Below are positions 11,233 through 28,800 of a stretch of DNA of 64,000 bases, in pieces. The notes beneath the pieces were generated by a model. That model had not been told where the DNA came from. It made no database searches and worked only from the letters and a program-made list of their open reading frames with translations. The position numbers and the translations under genes are program-made. Source of the DNA: Mycoplasmataceae bacterium (GTDB taxonomy: Bacteria > Bacillota_I > Bacilli_A > Mycoplasmatales > Mycoplasmoidaceae); contig JAHHTH010000002.1 of the NCBI GenBank assembly GCA_020024755.1, positions 186,001-250,000 of the forward strand. The letters run 5' to 3'. Within the stretch, counting starts at the first letter, position 1, and each line of letters opens with the position of its first letter.

Positions 11233-14200
11233 ATGAAAGAAAACAAAAACTACTACAAGATGAATGAAGTCTCAAGTAAGGTAGTTAGAAGAGATTATTC
11301 AAAAATCAAAACTAACTTTAAAGCACCTAACCTTCTTGATGTACAAATTAAATCTTACCAAAAATTCTTAGACAAGGAATTAGAAGAATTAATCCAACAA
11401 ATTTCTCCAATTCACTCTCCAAACAACAAGTACACACTTGAAATTGGAAAAGTTACATTACAAGAATCTAAGATTACTGAAAATGTAGCTAGAAATGATG
11501 GAAAGACTTATGAAGCGCCAGTTTATGCTGAAGTTAAAATCATCAACAATGAAACTGGAGAAACAATCAAGGCTAAGAAGTCTAAGACAGTTGGAAGTGA
11601 AGGAGTATTCTTTGCTAATGTTCCTTTAATGACTAAGAACGGTACTTTCATTATCAATGGTATTGAAAAGTTCGTTATTGCTCAAATTGCTAGATCACCA
11701 GGTGCATATGTTCTAGGAAAATCACAAATTAAACTTAACAGTTCTAGAAAAAAATTAGTTGAAGGTTCAATTTGTGAAGTTTTACCATTCAAAGGTACTT
11801 TAATGATTTCTTCAATCAACGAATCTAAAAAACAATGTATATTCACTATGAGAGATTCTTCTGGTGAATCAGCTCCAGTGTTTGGTGCAGTTGAAGTTTT
11901 AAAAGCTTTTGGTGTTAGAGGACAACAAATCGAAGATATTTATGGTGATGATGAATACATTAGAAATTCAATGATTGACTGTCAATATAGACCAGCAAAC
12001 ATTTTAGAACTTAAAGAAATCAAAGAACTAGTTGAACTTGTAAACGAAGTTATGGAATCTACAGATGTTGAAGAAGAAATTCTTGCAACAATTTCAAAAG
12101 GTCACAAGCTAGAAATGAGATTAAAATCTCTAGTTTATGAATATGTAAAATACGAAAAAGAAGTTACTGCTTTAACTGAAAAACTTGCTCAAAACAAGGA
12201 TAGTTCTATTCAAGAAGAAATCAATACTATTAACCACAATAAAAACCTTGTAGTAGAAAAAATTATTGCAGAAAAAGCTGCAAAAGATATTGTTAAAAAA
12301 TTATCAATCTCTCTAAAAACATTTGATAACAATAATACTCAAATTGAAGACGAAAGTAAGATCACTTACCAAACTCTTTTATGACAACATTTTTGTAATG
12401 AAAGATACTATGATTTAAAGAATGCTGGTAGATTTAAAATCAACCACAAATTAAGAGTTTCTGAAAGACTTTACGGTAGAGTTATCGCTGAAGATTTAAA
12501 AGACATTAATGGTAATGTTGTAATCAAAAAAGGTACTCTTATTGATAAAGCAAACCATGACCTTTTCAAACAACTTTCTAAAGATAAAAAATTAGCTATT
12601 GGTGGTAACATTAACTTAATCGAAAAACCATCTACAGCTCTATTTGGAGAAAACGTTGTAACTGGTTATGAAAAAGTAAAAGTTTACCTATCAAACGATA
12701 ACCTAGATGACAATGAAGTAACTAACATTGTTGGGGTATGTGCAGAAGGTGAATCTTGTCAATTAACAGTAGCTGATTTAGTTGCAATTGTTTCATATGT
12801 ATTAAACTTAACTAAAGACATTGGTGAATTCGATGACATTGACCACTTAGGAAATAAACGTCTAAAATTAATCAATGAATTATTAAGATCAAAAGCTAGT
12901 TTAGCAATGTTAAGAATTGAAAAATTTATTAAGGAAAAATTAGCTATTATTGATGGTACTGCAAATGCAAATATTGAAGATCCATCAGGTGAACAAAAGA
13001 AGACAGTTTCTGTACGTCAAGTAATCAATACTAAATCATTCCAATTAGTAATGAAAGACTTCTTCAATTCACACCAATTAACTCAATTTATTGACCAACA
13101 AAACCCACTATCTGAATTAACTAACAAACGTAGAGTTTCAGCTATGGGACCTGGTGGTATTTCAAGAGAAGACCCTAACCTAGACATTCGGGACGTTCAC
13201 TATTCTCACTATGGTCGTATCTGTCCAATTGAAACTCCAGAAGGTATGAACATTGGGCTAGTTATGTCATTAGCTTCATTTGCTAAAATTGATGAATATG
13301 GATTTATCTTAACTCCTTACCGTAAGGTAGTAGATGGTGTTATTTTAGATGATTCTAAAGAAGAAAATATTCGTTGAATGAAAGCTGCTCAAGATGATGA
13401 ATACATTATTTCTGAATCAAATGTAAAAGTTGATGATAATGGTAGAATTGCTCAAGATACAGTAGTTGCAAGATTCCGTGGAACTTCAGATGTATTTAGT
13501 CCAAAAGAAGTTAATTATATTGATATCTTACCAAGACAAGTAGTATCAATTGCAGCTTCTGCAATTCCATTCTTAGAAAACAACGATGCTAACCGTGCAT
13601 TGATGGGTTCTAACATGCAACGTCAAGCTACTCCGTTATTAAAACCATATTCTCCTATCGTTGGTACAGGATCTGAATATAACATTGCTCACGACTCTGG
13701 TTTAGCAGTTGTTGCTGATAAAGATGGTAAAGTTGCTAAGGTAGATGCTAAATCTATTACATTAGAAAACAATGATGGAACAAAAGAAGTTATTGAATTA
13801 ACTAAATTCCAAAAAACAAACCAAAATACATGTAATAACCAAACTCCAGTTGTGGAATTAGGTGAAACATTTAAAGCTGGTGATGTTCTTTGTGATGGAC
13901 CAGCTATGAAAAATGGTGAATTAGCATTAGGTCAAAACGTGCTAGTAGGGTTCACTACTTGAAGTGGTTACAACTATGAAGATGCTATTATCTTATCTGA
14001 AAGATTAGTTAAAGATGATACATATACTTCATTATCTATTGATGAATATGTTGTTAAGTGTTTAGTAACAAAGAATGGTGATGAAGAAATTACAAGAGAA
14101 ATTCCTAACACTTCAGAAGAAACTAAGAAGTACTTAGATGCTGATGGTATTATTATGGTTGGTGCTGAAGTTAAAGAAGGTGACATTTTAGTTGGTAAAA

Positions 14201-15507
14201 CAACTCCAAAAGGTCATGTTGATTTAAGTCCAGAAGAAAAACTATTACAAGCTATCTTTGGTGAAAAAACTAAATCTATTAAAGACTCTTCATTACGTGT
14301 TCCTCACTCAGGTGAAGGTATTGTTGCAGCTGTTAAGAGATTCAAAAATGGAGATGACGATTTAGGTGATGACGTTATTGAAGTTGTAAAAATTTATGTA
14401 GTTCAAAAACGTAAAATCCAAATCGGGGATAAAATGGCTGGACGTCATGGTAACAAAGGTATTGTTTCTAAGATTGTTCCAATTGAAGATATGCCACACT
14501 TAGCTGATGGTACACCACTAGATGTTATGTTAAACCCACTAGGGGTTCCATCACGTATGAACATTGGTCAAATTCTAGAAGTTCACTTAGGTTTATCTGC
14601 TAGAGAAATTGGTAAGAAAGAATTAATTAGATTAGCTATGAATGAATCAGATCACAATGCTATGATGAAATTATTCTCTCTTCCTGAAACTATTGCTAAG
14701 AGATTATATAAAAATACTAATGAATACATTAAGAATGAAGGAATCACTAATGTTGATGAAGCTTTAGAAAAGATCAAAGCAATTGATATTGAAATTATCT
14801 TAAGAACTTTAGGTTTATCTTATGATGATATTGGTTACAAAGTTGCTACTCCAGTATTTGCAGGTTGTACAACTGATGACTTACAAGAAACTATGAGAGA
14901 AGCTGGTATTGACCCAATTAAGACAAAAGGTAAATTTGAATTAATTGATGGTAGAACTGGTGAAAAATTTGATGGTCCAATTTCAATTGGTATTATGTAT
15001 ATGTTAAAACTAGACCACATGGTTGATGACAAGATTCACTCTAGAGCTGTTGGTCCATATTCTAAGATTACTCAACAACCTCTTGGTGGTAAGTCACAAA
15101 ATGGGGGACAAAGATTTGGGGAAATGGAAGTATGAGCTCTTGAAGCATATGGTGCTGCTCACAACTTACGTGAAATCCTTACAATCAAATCTGATGACGT
15201 TAAAGGACGTAACAGAACATATAGTTCAATCATTAAGGGTAGAGATATTCCAACAGGTTCACTTCCAGAATCATTTAAGTTATTAGTAAAACAATTACAA
15301 GGTTTATGTTTAAGTACTTATGTATTAGATAAGTATGGTAATGAACAAGATACTGATGATTACATTAAACATGAAAACTTAGTATTATCTAATGAATACG
15401 ATACAGACACAATTGAAGCACAAAAGCACTTTGATAATGAAACTACTTCAAAAGATGACTACGGGTTCAGCAGACCAGTAGGTGACAACTATGATGATGA
15501 ATATTAA
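11233..15507 (+). CDS. rpoB: RNA polymerase beta subunit
   Basis: This is the catalytic beta subunit, 1424 aa. The start at 11233 is supported by AGAGAGG 5 bases upstream. Clear blocks include the rifampicin region ([11 protein letters not shown]), [33 protein letters not shown] and a C-terminal [10 protein letters not shown]. An insertion around residues 290-390 with coiled-coil character makes it longer than Bacillus RpoB, as in other mycoplasmas. The position equivalent to E. coli His526 is Asn (residue 631, codon 13123-13125), a substitution linked to natural rifampicin resistance in Mollicutes. rpoC follows after 30 bases. Confidence 0.98.
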
Positions 15508-15537
15508 TAGGAAAGGACAATAGTAGAGGTAAATACA

Positions 15538-19416
<3,879 letters not shown>

Positions 19417-19440
19417 TCTCTAGTTACAAAATATATAGAT

Positions 19441-19470
19441 AAAAATATCCCACGAGGGATATTTTTATTT
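19441..19470 (+). terminator. Rho-independent terminator of rpoBC
   Basis: An 11-base-pair stem (19441-19451 with 19456-19466), an ACGA loop and trailing T-rich sequence lie 24 bases after rpoC. Confidence 0.9.
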
Positions 19471-19486
19471 GCATATAGATCTATAT

Positions 19487-19515
19487 AAAAACCAAGCGAT
19501 GAAGGCTTGGTTTTT
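19487..19515 (-). terminator. Terminator facing the minus-strand zinc-ribbon gene
   Basis: An 11-base-pair stem (19487-19497 with 19505-19515) has A and T runs on both sides and could work in both directions. It lies 24 bases beyond the stop of the minus-strand gene at 19539. Confidence 0.8.
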
Positions 19516-19538
19516 ATACTTATTAAACTAAAGCTGGA

Positions 19539-19739
19539 TTAGTCTTTTTTAGATTTTCTGTGTCTTCTCTTTAAACCACAGATGTAGCAACAGTTTGGAG
19601 TTCCTAAGTAGTAGTATAGGATAGCTCCAATAATAGTTGGTATTAACAATGCTAGGATAACGTTTTGTCCTCATGAAGTAGTTCCTGCTTGTTCTCTACC
19701 ACAGTTTTCGCAAACTCTTGGTGAATATTTAATTGACAT
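19539..19739 (-). CDS. Small membrane protein with two CxxC-type zinc motifs
   Basis: This 66-aa protein was found by reading through TGA = Trp. It has C-E-N-C at residues 10-13, a single hydrophobic segment at about 25-45, then N-C-C-Y-I-C-G at 49-55 and a basic tail (K-R-R-H-R-K-S-K-K-D). AAGGAG lies 9 bases before the ATG and a -10 box further upstream, so it looks like a genuine single gene with its own promoter and terminator. The arrangement of two half zinc-ribbons split by a membrane-embedded stretch recalls LITAF-type domains, or a zinc-ribbon anchor. I do not know a named family and the function is unknown. Confidence 0.75.
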
Positions 19740-19763
19740 TTTAATTTCTCCTTATTTTTGTAT

Positions 19764-19769
19764 ATTATA
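19764..19769 (-). promoter_or_regulatory. -10 box of the zinc-ribbon gene
   Basis: TATAAT on the minus strand lies 24 bases before the ATG at 19739, with AAGGAG between them. It suggests transcription independent of phoU. Confidence 0.55.
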
Positions 19770-19816
19770 AGGTAACTTGATAAAATTTATTACAATAATT
19801 TTTAACTAAATTTAAA

Positions 19817-20458
19817 CTATAAAACAGTTACTAAGTTATCTACTATATTCATACAGTGATCAACTGTTCTATCAAAGTTTTTTAATACAATTACTGCATT
19901 AGCAACATATTTAGGCTTTTCTTTTGATTGCAAGAAGTTTCTTACTGATTCATAGAAGTTTGCTTTATATGCTTGAATGTGATCTTGGAAGATTTGTTTA
20001 GAAGCTTGTTTCATTTGTTCAATATCAAATTTATCAACTAGTTGATATAGTTTTTTAATAGTGTCAATAGTATTCTTCCCCATACTACCAATAACATTGT
20101 ATGTTATCTTGTCCATTTCTTCAAAACACTTATTATAAAATTTTGTTAAAGTAACGGTGTAATTAGAAATTCTTTTAACATCATTTAATGAATTGATAAT
20201 AGCAATAATTAATCTTAAGTGGTTAGCTCTTGGTTCATTCTTTTGAATAAATCAAATACAATCATCTAGAATATCTCTACCTTGATTAATTAACTTCTTA
20301 TCCTTTTCAATTGAATCATCAAATAACTCTTCAGCATTATTTTTAGTAATGATGTTATTAAATGTTGTTTCAAAGAAAGTGATAGTATCTCATAAGTAAG
20401 ATTTAAAAGTATTAATAATTTCTTTTTCTTCAGCTTTTAATTGTCCATAGTTTGTCAT
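19817..20458 (-). CDS. phoU: PhoU-like phosphate regulator
   Basis: This is a 213-aa, mostly helical acidic protein of PhoU length, placed 5 bases downstream of pstB on the same strand. PhoU forms a bundle of two three-helix repeats and modulates the Pst phosphate transporter. Two TGA codons are read as Trp. The assignment rests on length, helical composition, an N-terminal segment compatible with the PhoU fold, and the pstB neighbour. It is good but not decisive, as individual PhoU motifs are weak. Confidence 0.75.
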
Positions 20459-20463
20459 AATTA

Positions 20464-21471
20464 TTACCCTATCTTTCCATTTACATAATCTTTAGTTTGC
20501 TTATTCTTCGGTTTAGTGAAGATATCTTTAGTTGATCCGTATTCAACTATCTTACCTTGATAGAAGAAGACTGTTTCATCACTAATACGTTGCGCTTGTG
20601 CCATTGAGTGTGTCACTATAATGATTGACATATCCTTTGATAACTTCAAAATCAAATCTTCAATCTTAGATGTAGCAATAGGATCTAAGGCACTAGTAGG
20701 TTCATCCATTAACAATACCTTAGGTTTTAAGGCAATAGCTCTAGCGATACAAAGTCTTTGTTGTTGTCCACCAGATAAACCACTACCCATGCCAGTATGC
20801 AACTCATGCTTTACTTCATCTCATAAAGCAGCACCTTTCAATGATTCCTCAACTATTTTATCCAATACCTTTTTAGATCTAATCCCATGAGCTCTTGGTC
20901 CAAAGGCTACATTATCATAAATACTCATTTCAAAAGGAGTAGCCTTTTGAAATACCATTCCAACCATAGTTCTAAGTTCAATTTCTTTAAATGATTTGCT
21001 TCTAATATTTTTACCATTTAATCAAATATCACCTTCACTAACAACATCATCAACTAAATCATTCATTCTATTAAGGTTTTTTAAGAATGTTGATTTACCA
21101 CACCCTGATGGACCAATTAAACTAGTTACATGTCCTTTTTTAATATCTAAGTTGATATCATATAAGGCTTGTTTCTTTCCACCTTTGTATCAAAAATTGA
21201 AATTTCTTACTTCAAATAAGTTTTCTTTATTGAAATCAACTTTATTTTTGTTATCTGCAATTTGTTTAAGTTTCTTAAAATCTTTATAGGCTTTTTTGTT
21301 TTCTGAGTTTAATTTTAGATAAAACCTAGTCTTATCTCAACCTTTTTGTTTTTTGATAAATGTATATAACTCTTCAACTGCCAAATCATTAAGTTCTAAC
21401 TTTGGCTCTTTATTTAAATCTAAAGCATCTGTTTCTTTTTTTGTTTTAGGCTTAGTTTTTTTCTTATTCAT
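20464..21471 (-). CDS. pstB: Phosphate ABC transporter ATP-binding protein
   Basis: This is the ATPase of the phosphate uptake system. The 335-aa protein has Walker [10 protein letters not shown] at about 120-128, a Q-loop in V-F-Q-K-A-T-P-F, the ABC signature L-S-G-G-Q-Q-Q-R, Walker [13 protein letters not shown], and the switch His in V-T-H-S-M. About 85 extra, Lys-rich residues precede the ABC domain; long N-termini are also known in other mycoplasma PstB proteins. phoU follows after 5 bases, but no pstA/pstC or substrate-binding gene is next to it: the upstream side is a divergent ackA. Confidence 0.92.
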
Positions 21472-21543
21472 GCTATGTAAATTATAATAAATAATTTATA
21501 AATTAGCAAATTTGATAAAATTAAATTGTTAAACGAGGTATAT

Positions 21544-22719
21544 ATGGCTAATAAAATTCTAGTAATAAATGGTGGATCATCATCTATCAAATTTCAATTA
21601 ATGGAGGCAGATGATTACAAAGTTTTAGCATCTGGTATTTGTGAAAGAATCTTTGTTGATGGAAGATTTGTTTGCAAATGAAACGGGCAAAAGGTTGAAA
21701 TAGACACTCCAATGCCAGAACATGGAACAGCATTCCAATACATGATTAACTTCTTCATTCAAAATGGAATCATTGCTGATAAAGAAGAAATCAAAGGATT
21801 AGGACACAGAATAGTTCATGGTGGTGCAACTATGGATGAAGCTAAAGTAATTGATCAATACATTGAACAAGTTATTTGAGATTGTGCTAAGTTTGCACCA
21901 TTACACAATGGTCCTGAACTTACTGTTATCCAAGCAGCAAAACAAATTTTCAACAATGCAGTTCATGTAGCTGTATTTGACACTTCATTCCACACAACAA
22001 TTCCAAATGTTAATAAGAGATATGCTATTCCACAACAATGAGAACGTGAATTTGGTGTAATTAGATATGGTGCACATGGAACAAGCCACAAGTACATCAC
22101 ACAATTAATGGAACAAGAGTTAGGTAAGAAAAAAGTTAATATCATTGTATGTCACTTAGGAAACGGAGCATCTTTATGTGCAGTGAAGGATTCTAAATCA
22201 TACAATGTTTCAATGGGATTAACTCCGCTTGAAGGTATTGTTATGGGTTCAAGAAGTGGTGATATTGACCCTTCAGTTGTTGAATATATCTGTAAATGTA
22301 CAGGCCAAACAGTAGAACAAGTAACCTCAGATTTAAATAGAAAATCAGGTATGCTTGGTCTATGTGGATATAGTGATTTTAGAGATGTGTTTGATCACAT
22401 TAATGAACCAGTTGTGAAAGAAGCATGTGATATTTATTGCAAGAGAATTTCAAATTATTTAGTTAGATATATCAACGATTTAGAAGGTGATTGTGATGCA
22501 ATTGTATTCACTGCAGGAATAGGTGAAAATACTCCAGAAGTACGTGAATGATCAATTGATGGAGTTAAATTAATTGACCTAAGAATTGACAAAAAAGCCA
22601 ACTTAAATCTACATGAAGGTATCAATAAAATCTCTGCTAGAGGGTCTAAAATTCCTGTTTATGTAGCTCCAACTAACGAAGAATTGATGATTGCACAAGA
22701 AGTCAAGAGATATATGTAA
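21544..22719 (+). CDS. ackA: Acetate kinase
   Basis: It makes ATP from acetyl phosphate in the last step of the acetate-forming energy pathway of mycoplasmas. The 391-aa protein has the N-terminal ASKHA phosphate loop (N-G-G-S-S-S-I-K-F, with Gly instead of the usual Ala), G-H-R-I-V-H-G-G, the substrate loop H-N-G-P, D-T-S-F-H, H-G-T-S-H-K, H-L-G-N-G-A-S and G-I-G-E-N. All catalytic positions look intact. It starts 72 bases from divergent pstB. The start is supported by a modest CGAGG site. No pta is adjacent. Confidence 0.97.
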
Positions 22720-22800
22720 ATATATATTTATATATATTTAACATTTTTGAAGCCTAGTATCTAGTTTGGATTATACCCATGAATAAAAAATATATTATGG

Positions 22801-22806
22801 TACAAT
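22801..22806 (+). promoter_or_regulatory. Possible -10 box of the first giant surface gene
   Basis: TACAAT lies 28 bases before the ATG at 22835. The 115-base gap between ackA and this gene is otherwise very AT-rich, with no clear terminator. Confidence 0.4.
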
Positions 22807-22834
22807 ATAGTAAACTATATTATTTGTAAAAACT

Positions 22835-25800
22835 ATGAAAAAGACGTCTAAAAAAAGCAAAGTTTTAAAATCATTAGCAATAGCAGGGGGTGTTGCAACT
22901 TTTGTTGCCTCATCTTCTATTGCCACAGCAACTGCATTAAGTACCAAGAATGTTGCTAGTAACATTACCGCAAAACAATCTAGTAGTGTCACAACAGAAA
23001 ATGATAGTAAGGTAAGTGCTCAACCGCAAGCAACAACTGCTCCTCGTGCTAGTAGTGGTTATAATGGAACTACATCAGCTAAGTGATCAACTGCTAAAGA
23101 TAACTGATATACAAATACTGCTTTATGGGCTGCAACATATGCTTACAAGTTTGCGAATGATTTTGCTGGTGTAGAAGAATTTGTTCAAGGTCACCTTTAT
23201 GATTTATTCTATAATGTTGAACGTATTGATGGATATAGAGATGTTCATGTTAGACAAGATAGCATTAAAGTAAACAATGCTGCTGGTACTGTAACATTAA
23301 GTATTTATTTCACTGCTATTAATTTCAATGGTAACTTAATGCTTTGTCCTGATGAATCAAGAGACTTTACAATGACATTTTCTGGTTTTAGAAAGTTTAC
23401 TACTTGAGACTACTCAGAAGGTAACAAAGACACATCTAGTTGATTTAAATGAAAAAATAAATTAACTGTTAATGATATTTTGCCTGCTGATTTGTTAAAT
23501 CAACTAAAAGAAGTTAAAACTGATGATACAACTAATTCAATACTAAAAAGACTTAATAAATACTTAGCTATTGGACCGTTACCAATTGACTTACCATCTT
23601 TTAAAATGACAATAGATGGTCTTGCAAACAATGTAACTGGTTCATTAGATTTAATCATTAAAACAAATGCTGTTTTCCAAGAAGTTAACCAAGATGGCGA
23701 AGATTTCAAGGTTATTACAACTTCAGACTTTACAAATAATCCATTTATTTTTGAAGTACCTTCTACTGCTGCTGGAGTTACATTTGATCGTAAAGGTATT
23801 ACTAATGTACCAAATACATTAATTGACTTAACTACAAGTAAAAACGCTGATATTCAAAGATATTGTAATGGAAAAGAATTAGTAGACCAACTTAAAAAGA
23901 GAAATACAAAAGTTACTAAGGAAATCAAAAACATAATTTTAACTTTAGTTATTCCCCCTCATGGTATTACATATCAAGAAAAAGATTTAGATTTTGATCT
24001 TGAACACATTACAGCTGAACCAGCTTCTGGTATCGTCAATTTACCAGTAACTATTAAGAACTATGTTTCTATTAACAGTTCAAGTGATAAACAAGTTACA
24101 TTTGTTATTAAAGTCAACACTATTTCGGTTCCAGTTGTTGAACAAGCTAAGACATTCCCAATGTTGTACAATGTAAAAGAAGCAGTTAAGTTATTAAAGG
24201 ATGATGTTAGAAATAAAACTTTTGCTGAACAAAAATTCATTAACCAATTTATTAATGTATCAGGGGTAGATTACAAAAAAATTAAAGTACAAGCAGTAGA
24301 TCAAACCGATTTAGATGTTGCTTCTAATAGTGTTAAACTAACATTTACAATCAAAGATATGCCAAATGTAGAACCAGGCGGTAAACCAACAAGTACTCAA
24401 AAATTTGGTCCATACTTATATGAATTCTATAATAATAAGTTAGCAACTTCAGTAGACTCTAGTATTACGTTATCTCCTCAAGATAAATTAAAAGACGATA
24501 CATTAGTTTCTACTGTTTATCCATACCAATTAGATAAAAATGGTGGATCTACATACCCTTATGATGCTGAAATTAGAAAATTCTTAATGGATAGAGCTGT
24601 AAACAACAAAGCTGTCATTAAAGGTAAAGAAGTAGTTATTGATCCATCTCAATATTCTGCTGATGATATTACTATTTCAAGCATTACAGAAATTAACAAT
24701 GCAAAAGGGTCTATTAAAGTTGATTATTATTTATCTCGCTATCTTGATTATAACGGTTCAAATTCACCTGTTTTCCATACAACAAAACCAGGTTTACCAT
24801 GTACAACTGTAATTAATGGATTTAGAAAAGCTTATGCACCTACAAGTGAGCAAATTGATCCAAATTATGTAAAAGTATTTACTAAAGTTTTACCTTCTGA
24901 GTTAAAAAAAGGAATAGAAAATGCTACTAAAGCAAAAGATGAAACTACATTGTTAAATATAATGAAAAACTTACTTAATATATATAATAGTCCTTATACT
25001 GATGATCATGGAAAACCTACTGAACCAGATAAGCTTAAAAAAGGTTTACAAATTAGAGTTATAAAAGATGATAACTCAACTGGACAAATTCAATTAAAAT
25101 TCTGATACCCAGGTAGATTTAATGATGATTCTTTATTATCGTATAACCCTAATGGTTCTTGAAGTCAAACATTGTATTTCAACTTCTTAGATGCTTATCA
25201 TTCGCCAACTCAAATTACTGGTGAAGTTGAAGCTAATAACACAATTTATGCTTCATATTTAGCAGAAGATATGGTTGAAAAACTTAAAACTGACGAAAAG
25301 TTGAAAGAACAAGTTAAAAAAGACATTTTACCAAGTATCAAATATGCACCAGCTGATTTTACTATCAAAAACATTAAGGACGTTAGTGTAGATCCAGGTG
25401 ATGCTAACTACAATAATGATGAAAAATGAGTAACATTAAAAGTTGATATAACTAACTTCTATGATGGTGCAGGAAGAGATCCTGATAAATCAACTAATGT
25501 TAGAACTTTAACAACTAAATTTAAAGCTAACTTCAGACATATTGAACCAACTAGATTTAATCCAGGTGTTTATACAACTCCAGATGCAAGAGACAAGTTA
25601 CCTACTGTTTGATTTAAGACAAATGGTGAAGCAGGAATTAAAAAAGTATTAGCTGATAAAATCAAAGAACAAAAAGCTAATCCAGATACAGCGCAAAAAA
25701 TTATTTTAGGTGATTTCCCTAAAGGTGTTGATTTAGATGCATCAAGAATTTTAATTAAAAATGTAAAAACTGATGATAAGAGAGCGAGAATTACATTAGA

Positions 25801-28800
25801 AGCTTCTTTAACTAATTATTGAGATTACGATGAAGCAAGTGGAAAAAGTAAACAAGTTAATAATGTAGATGGTTATAAACCATTTACTCCTATCACATTG
25901 AGAGGATATTACTCAAAAGATGTAACTATCATTCCAGAAGATAATACTCGTTTTGAAGTTAGTGATGAACTAAAAGGATATTACCCATCTGACTTAACTT
26001 TTGATGGGAATGCTTTTACAATTGATAAACTACAAAAATATATCTATGAACATGGTAGAAAAGATGGCAAACCAACAGATGAATGTATTTTAGATGGTAA
26101 ATTGCCATCAACTCCTGCTACAGAAAATGTTATCATTCAAGATAGATTGCCTAAGGGTCAATTGACATTTATTGGTCAACCTAATGATAAAGAAGGAACA
26201 TTAAAAATTAAAGTTCACTTAAACCAAATAGCTACATTGGATGATGATGGTAAACCTGTATTTAAAGATCCTCATGACCCGTCTGAAACTGACTTTACTA
26301 TTATTTTATGAGGATTCAAAAAGAGAGTTCCAACTACAGTTGTTGAAACACTTAGAAATGAACAAGTATCTCCTGAATTCAAAAATATGATTCCTTCAGA
26401 AGTTGCAGAATTAAATAAAAAAGATGGAAAAATTTCACAAATTTTATATGATGCAACTACAAAGAAAATTAAACAAAATACATCATTAATTAATGGAGAA
26501 ATTCCAGAAGATGCTAAACCAAAACTTTATAAGGTAATACCAAAGAATGCTTTAGGTACTATTGAAGCTATCCCTCAAATTGATCCAAAGATGCCAACAT
26601 CTCCTTGACCTGATCCATGATTAGATGCTCCAGGGAATGTTGCAGAACAAAATAGAGTTGTAGTGAACCAAATTCCGACATTTAATAACTTAGATGGTAC
26701 ATACAATATTAATTTATTATTAAATGCTTGATATGATGAAGATGATGGTTTACCAACTTTTGCAAGCTTTACAGATGAATATACAAAAGGAAAACCGGTA
26801 AATGTTTTAGTAACTGGTGCAGAATCAATTACTGCAACTGGAATTAATCCTGTTAATCCGTATGAAGTAAGTTCTTCAAGTCCAGTATCTAAAAAGATTC
26901 CTCAAGGTGCAGCTGATGTTATTGATAAGTTGTCAAAGAGTGCTCCATTAACTACTGAAGAACAACAATTTGCTGATGCACTAAGACAAGAAATTTTAGA
27001 CAATTTAGTAACTGGTACAAAACGTAATATTACAAAAGAAGATATTCAATTAGTGCCTATGCCAGATAGATACAACAATAAACAAGGTACAATTGAAATT
27101 ACATTTAAAGTACTTAAATATTGAGATAGTGAAGGTAAATTCATTGATACTGCAAAAGATCCTTCTAAAAAGCCATTAGAAGCTACATTAACATTTACAG
27201 GTTTAAGAAAAGCAACTCCTACAAACCCATATGAAGGTACATTGAGTGTAAGAGCTTATCCATTCTTAACAACTTTAACTCCAAAGAAAGTTGTTGATTA
27301 TGTAAATAATCCTGGTACATATACAAGTGCTGATGCTGATGCTGCAAGAGATAAAGTTACTGAAGTTTTATGAGAAGGATCAGTAAAACGTGCTTGAGGT
27401 GACAAGAACTCTAACACTGATATGATGACTAAAGCAGATATTGAAATAAAATCTTGTGAAGAAGGTCCAGCTGCTGGGGCTAGTAGGGATTCTATTGTTA
27501 TTCAATATAGCTTAAAGAAATATTGAGACGAAGATGCTAACTTTATAACTTCACCACCAAGTCCTGCTAAACTTTATAAAGTAACTTTATCAGGATTTAA
27601 GATTGGTAATGCAACTGAAATCGTTAGTGACTTCAACTTATATGGAAAACTATATTCTAATGATGTCGGTGGTGGTTTAAAATTTGGTATTAAAATACTA
27701 GATGAAGCCGTTTTAAATGATAATGCTGAATTACTTAAGTGATATGAAAATAACAGTGATATCCAAAATATGTCTGTAAAAGATTGAGTTGATGCATTAG
27801 GTGAAGCAAATGTTAAGAAAATCATTAAAAATGTTTTAATCTTGAACCAAGACTTTATGGTAGATAATGCTCCACCAAAATTTGATGATGCTGTTGCTAA
27901 TAGTGATGTTACATATGACACTCCAAACCCTAATGATGGATTCTTACAATGTCACATTAACTTAGTCAGATCAGTAGCTGGTGATGGTACTATTTCAACT
28001 ACTGCAAAAAACTTTAACTTTAAACTTCATGGGTTTGCTAAATCAGGCCCAACTACATTTATTGAAGATGAAGAAATTCCAATTGCAGGAGATTTACAAT
28101 CTGTAGTTAATGCTAATAAGATTATTGCAACTAGTGTTCAAAGAGATGCAAGTGGTAATGTATTAGTTGGTGGTAAATTAGATATCACAAGCCAATTTCA
28201 ATTATTCTTAAGAGAAAATGTGGTTTCTGGTTATGCTCCAGCTGCGAAAATTACAGCAGATGATGTTAAGATTTTAGAAATTTCAAATCAATCTAACATT
28301 AAAACCTCATTAACTGTTAAATTCCAATTAGATAAGTATTATAATGATGCTGGTGAATTGAAGGAAGTAGCAAAGGGAGATCCTGCACTTCCTCATACAA
28401 TCACTTTAACTGGATTCTATACTATGGAATCTAAACCAACTATTCCACCACAAAATACTTTACCATTAAGTACAGGATTAAAATTAGGTGCAGCAGGTGA
28501 TTCTGGAACTCTATATTCATATTTCTTCACTAATGATGGATTACCTAAATTTACTTCTAACGTATTTGATCCAGCAACTAGTGCTGATAAAAACCCTTCT
28601 ACTACATCAACAGAAGCAATAGCTAACTTGAAAAAATGAATTATCTTGAACACAACAGGAACTAAAGATGGTATTACTCCAGATGATGTTGAATTCTTAG
28701 GTGGAGATGAAACTGCATTCTCTAACTTCAACTTATTAAAAGGTTCTGTAGATATTCAATATCGTTTATCAAAAACATGAGGTGATTCTGGACCTCAACC

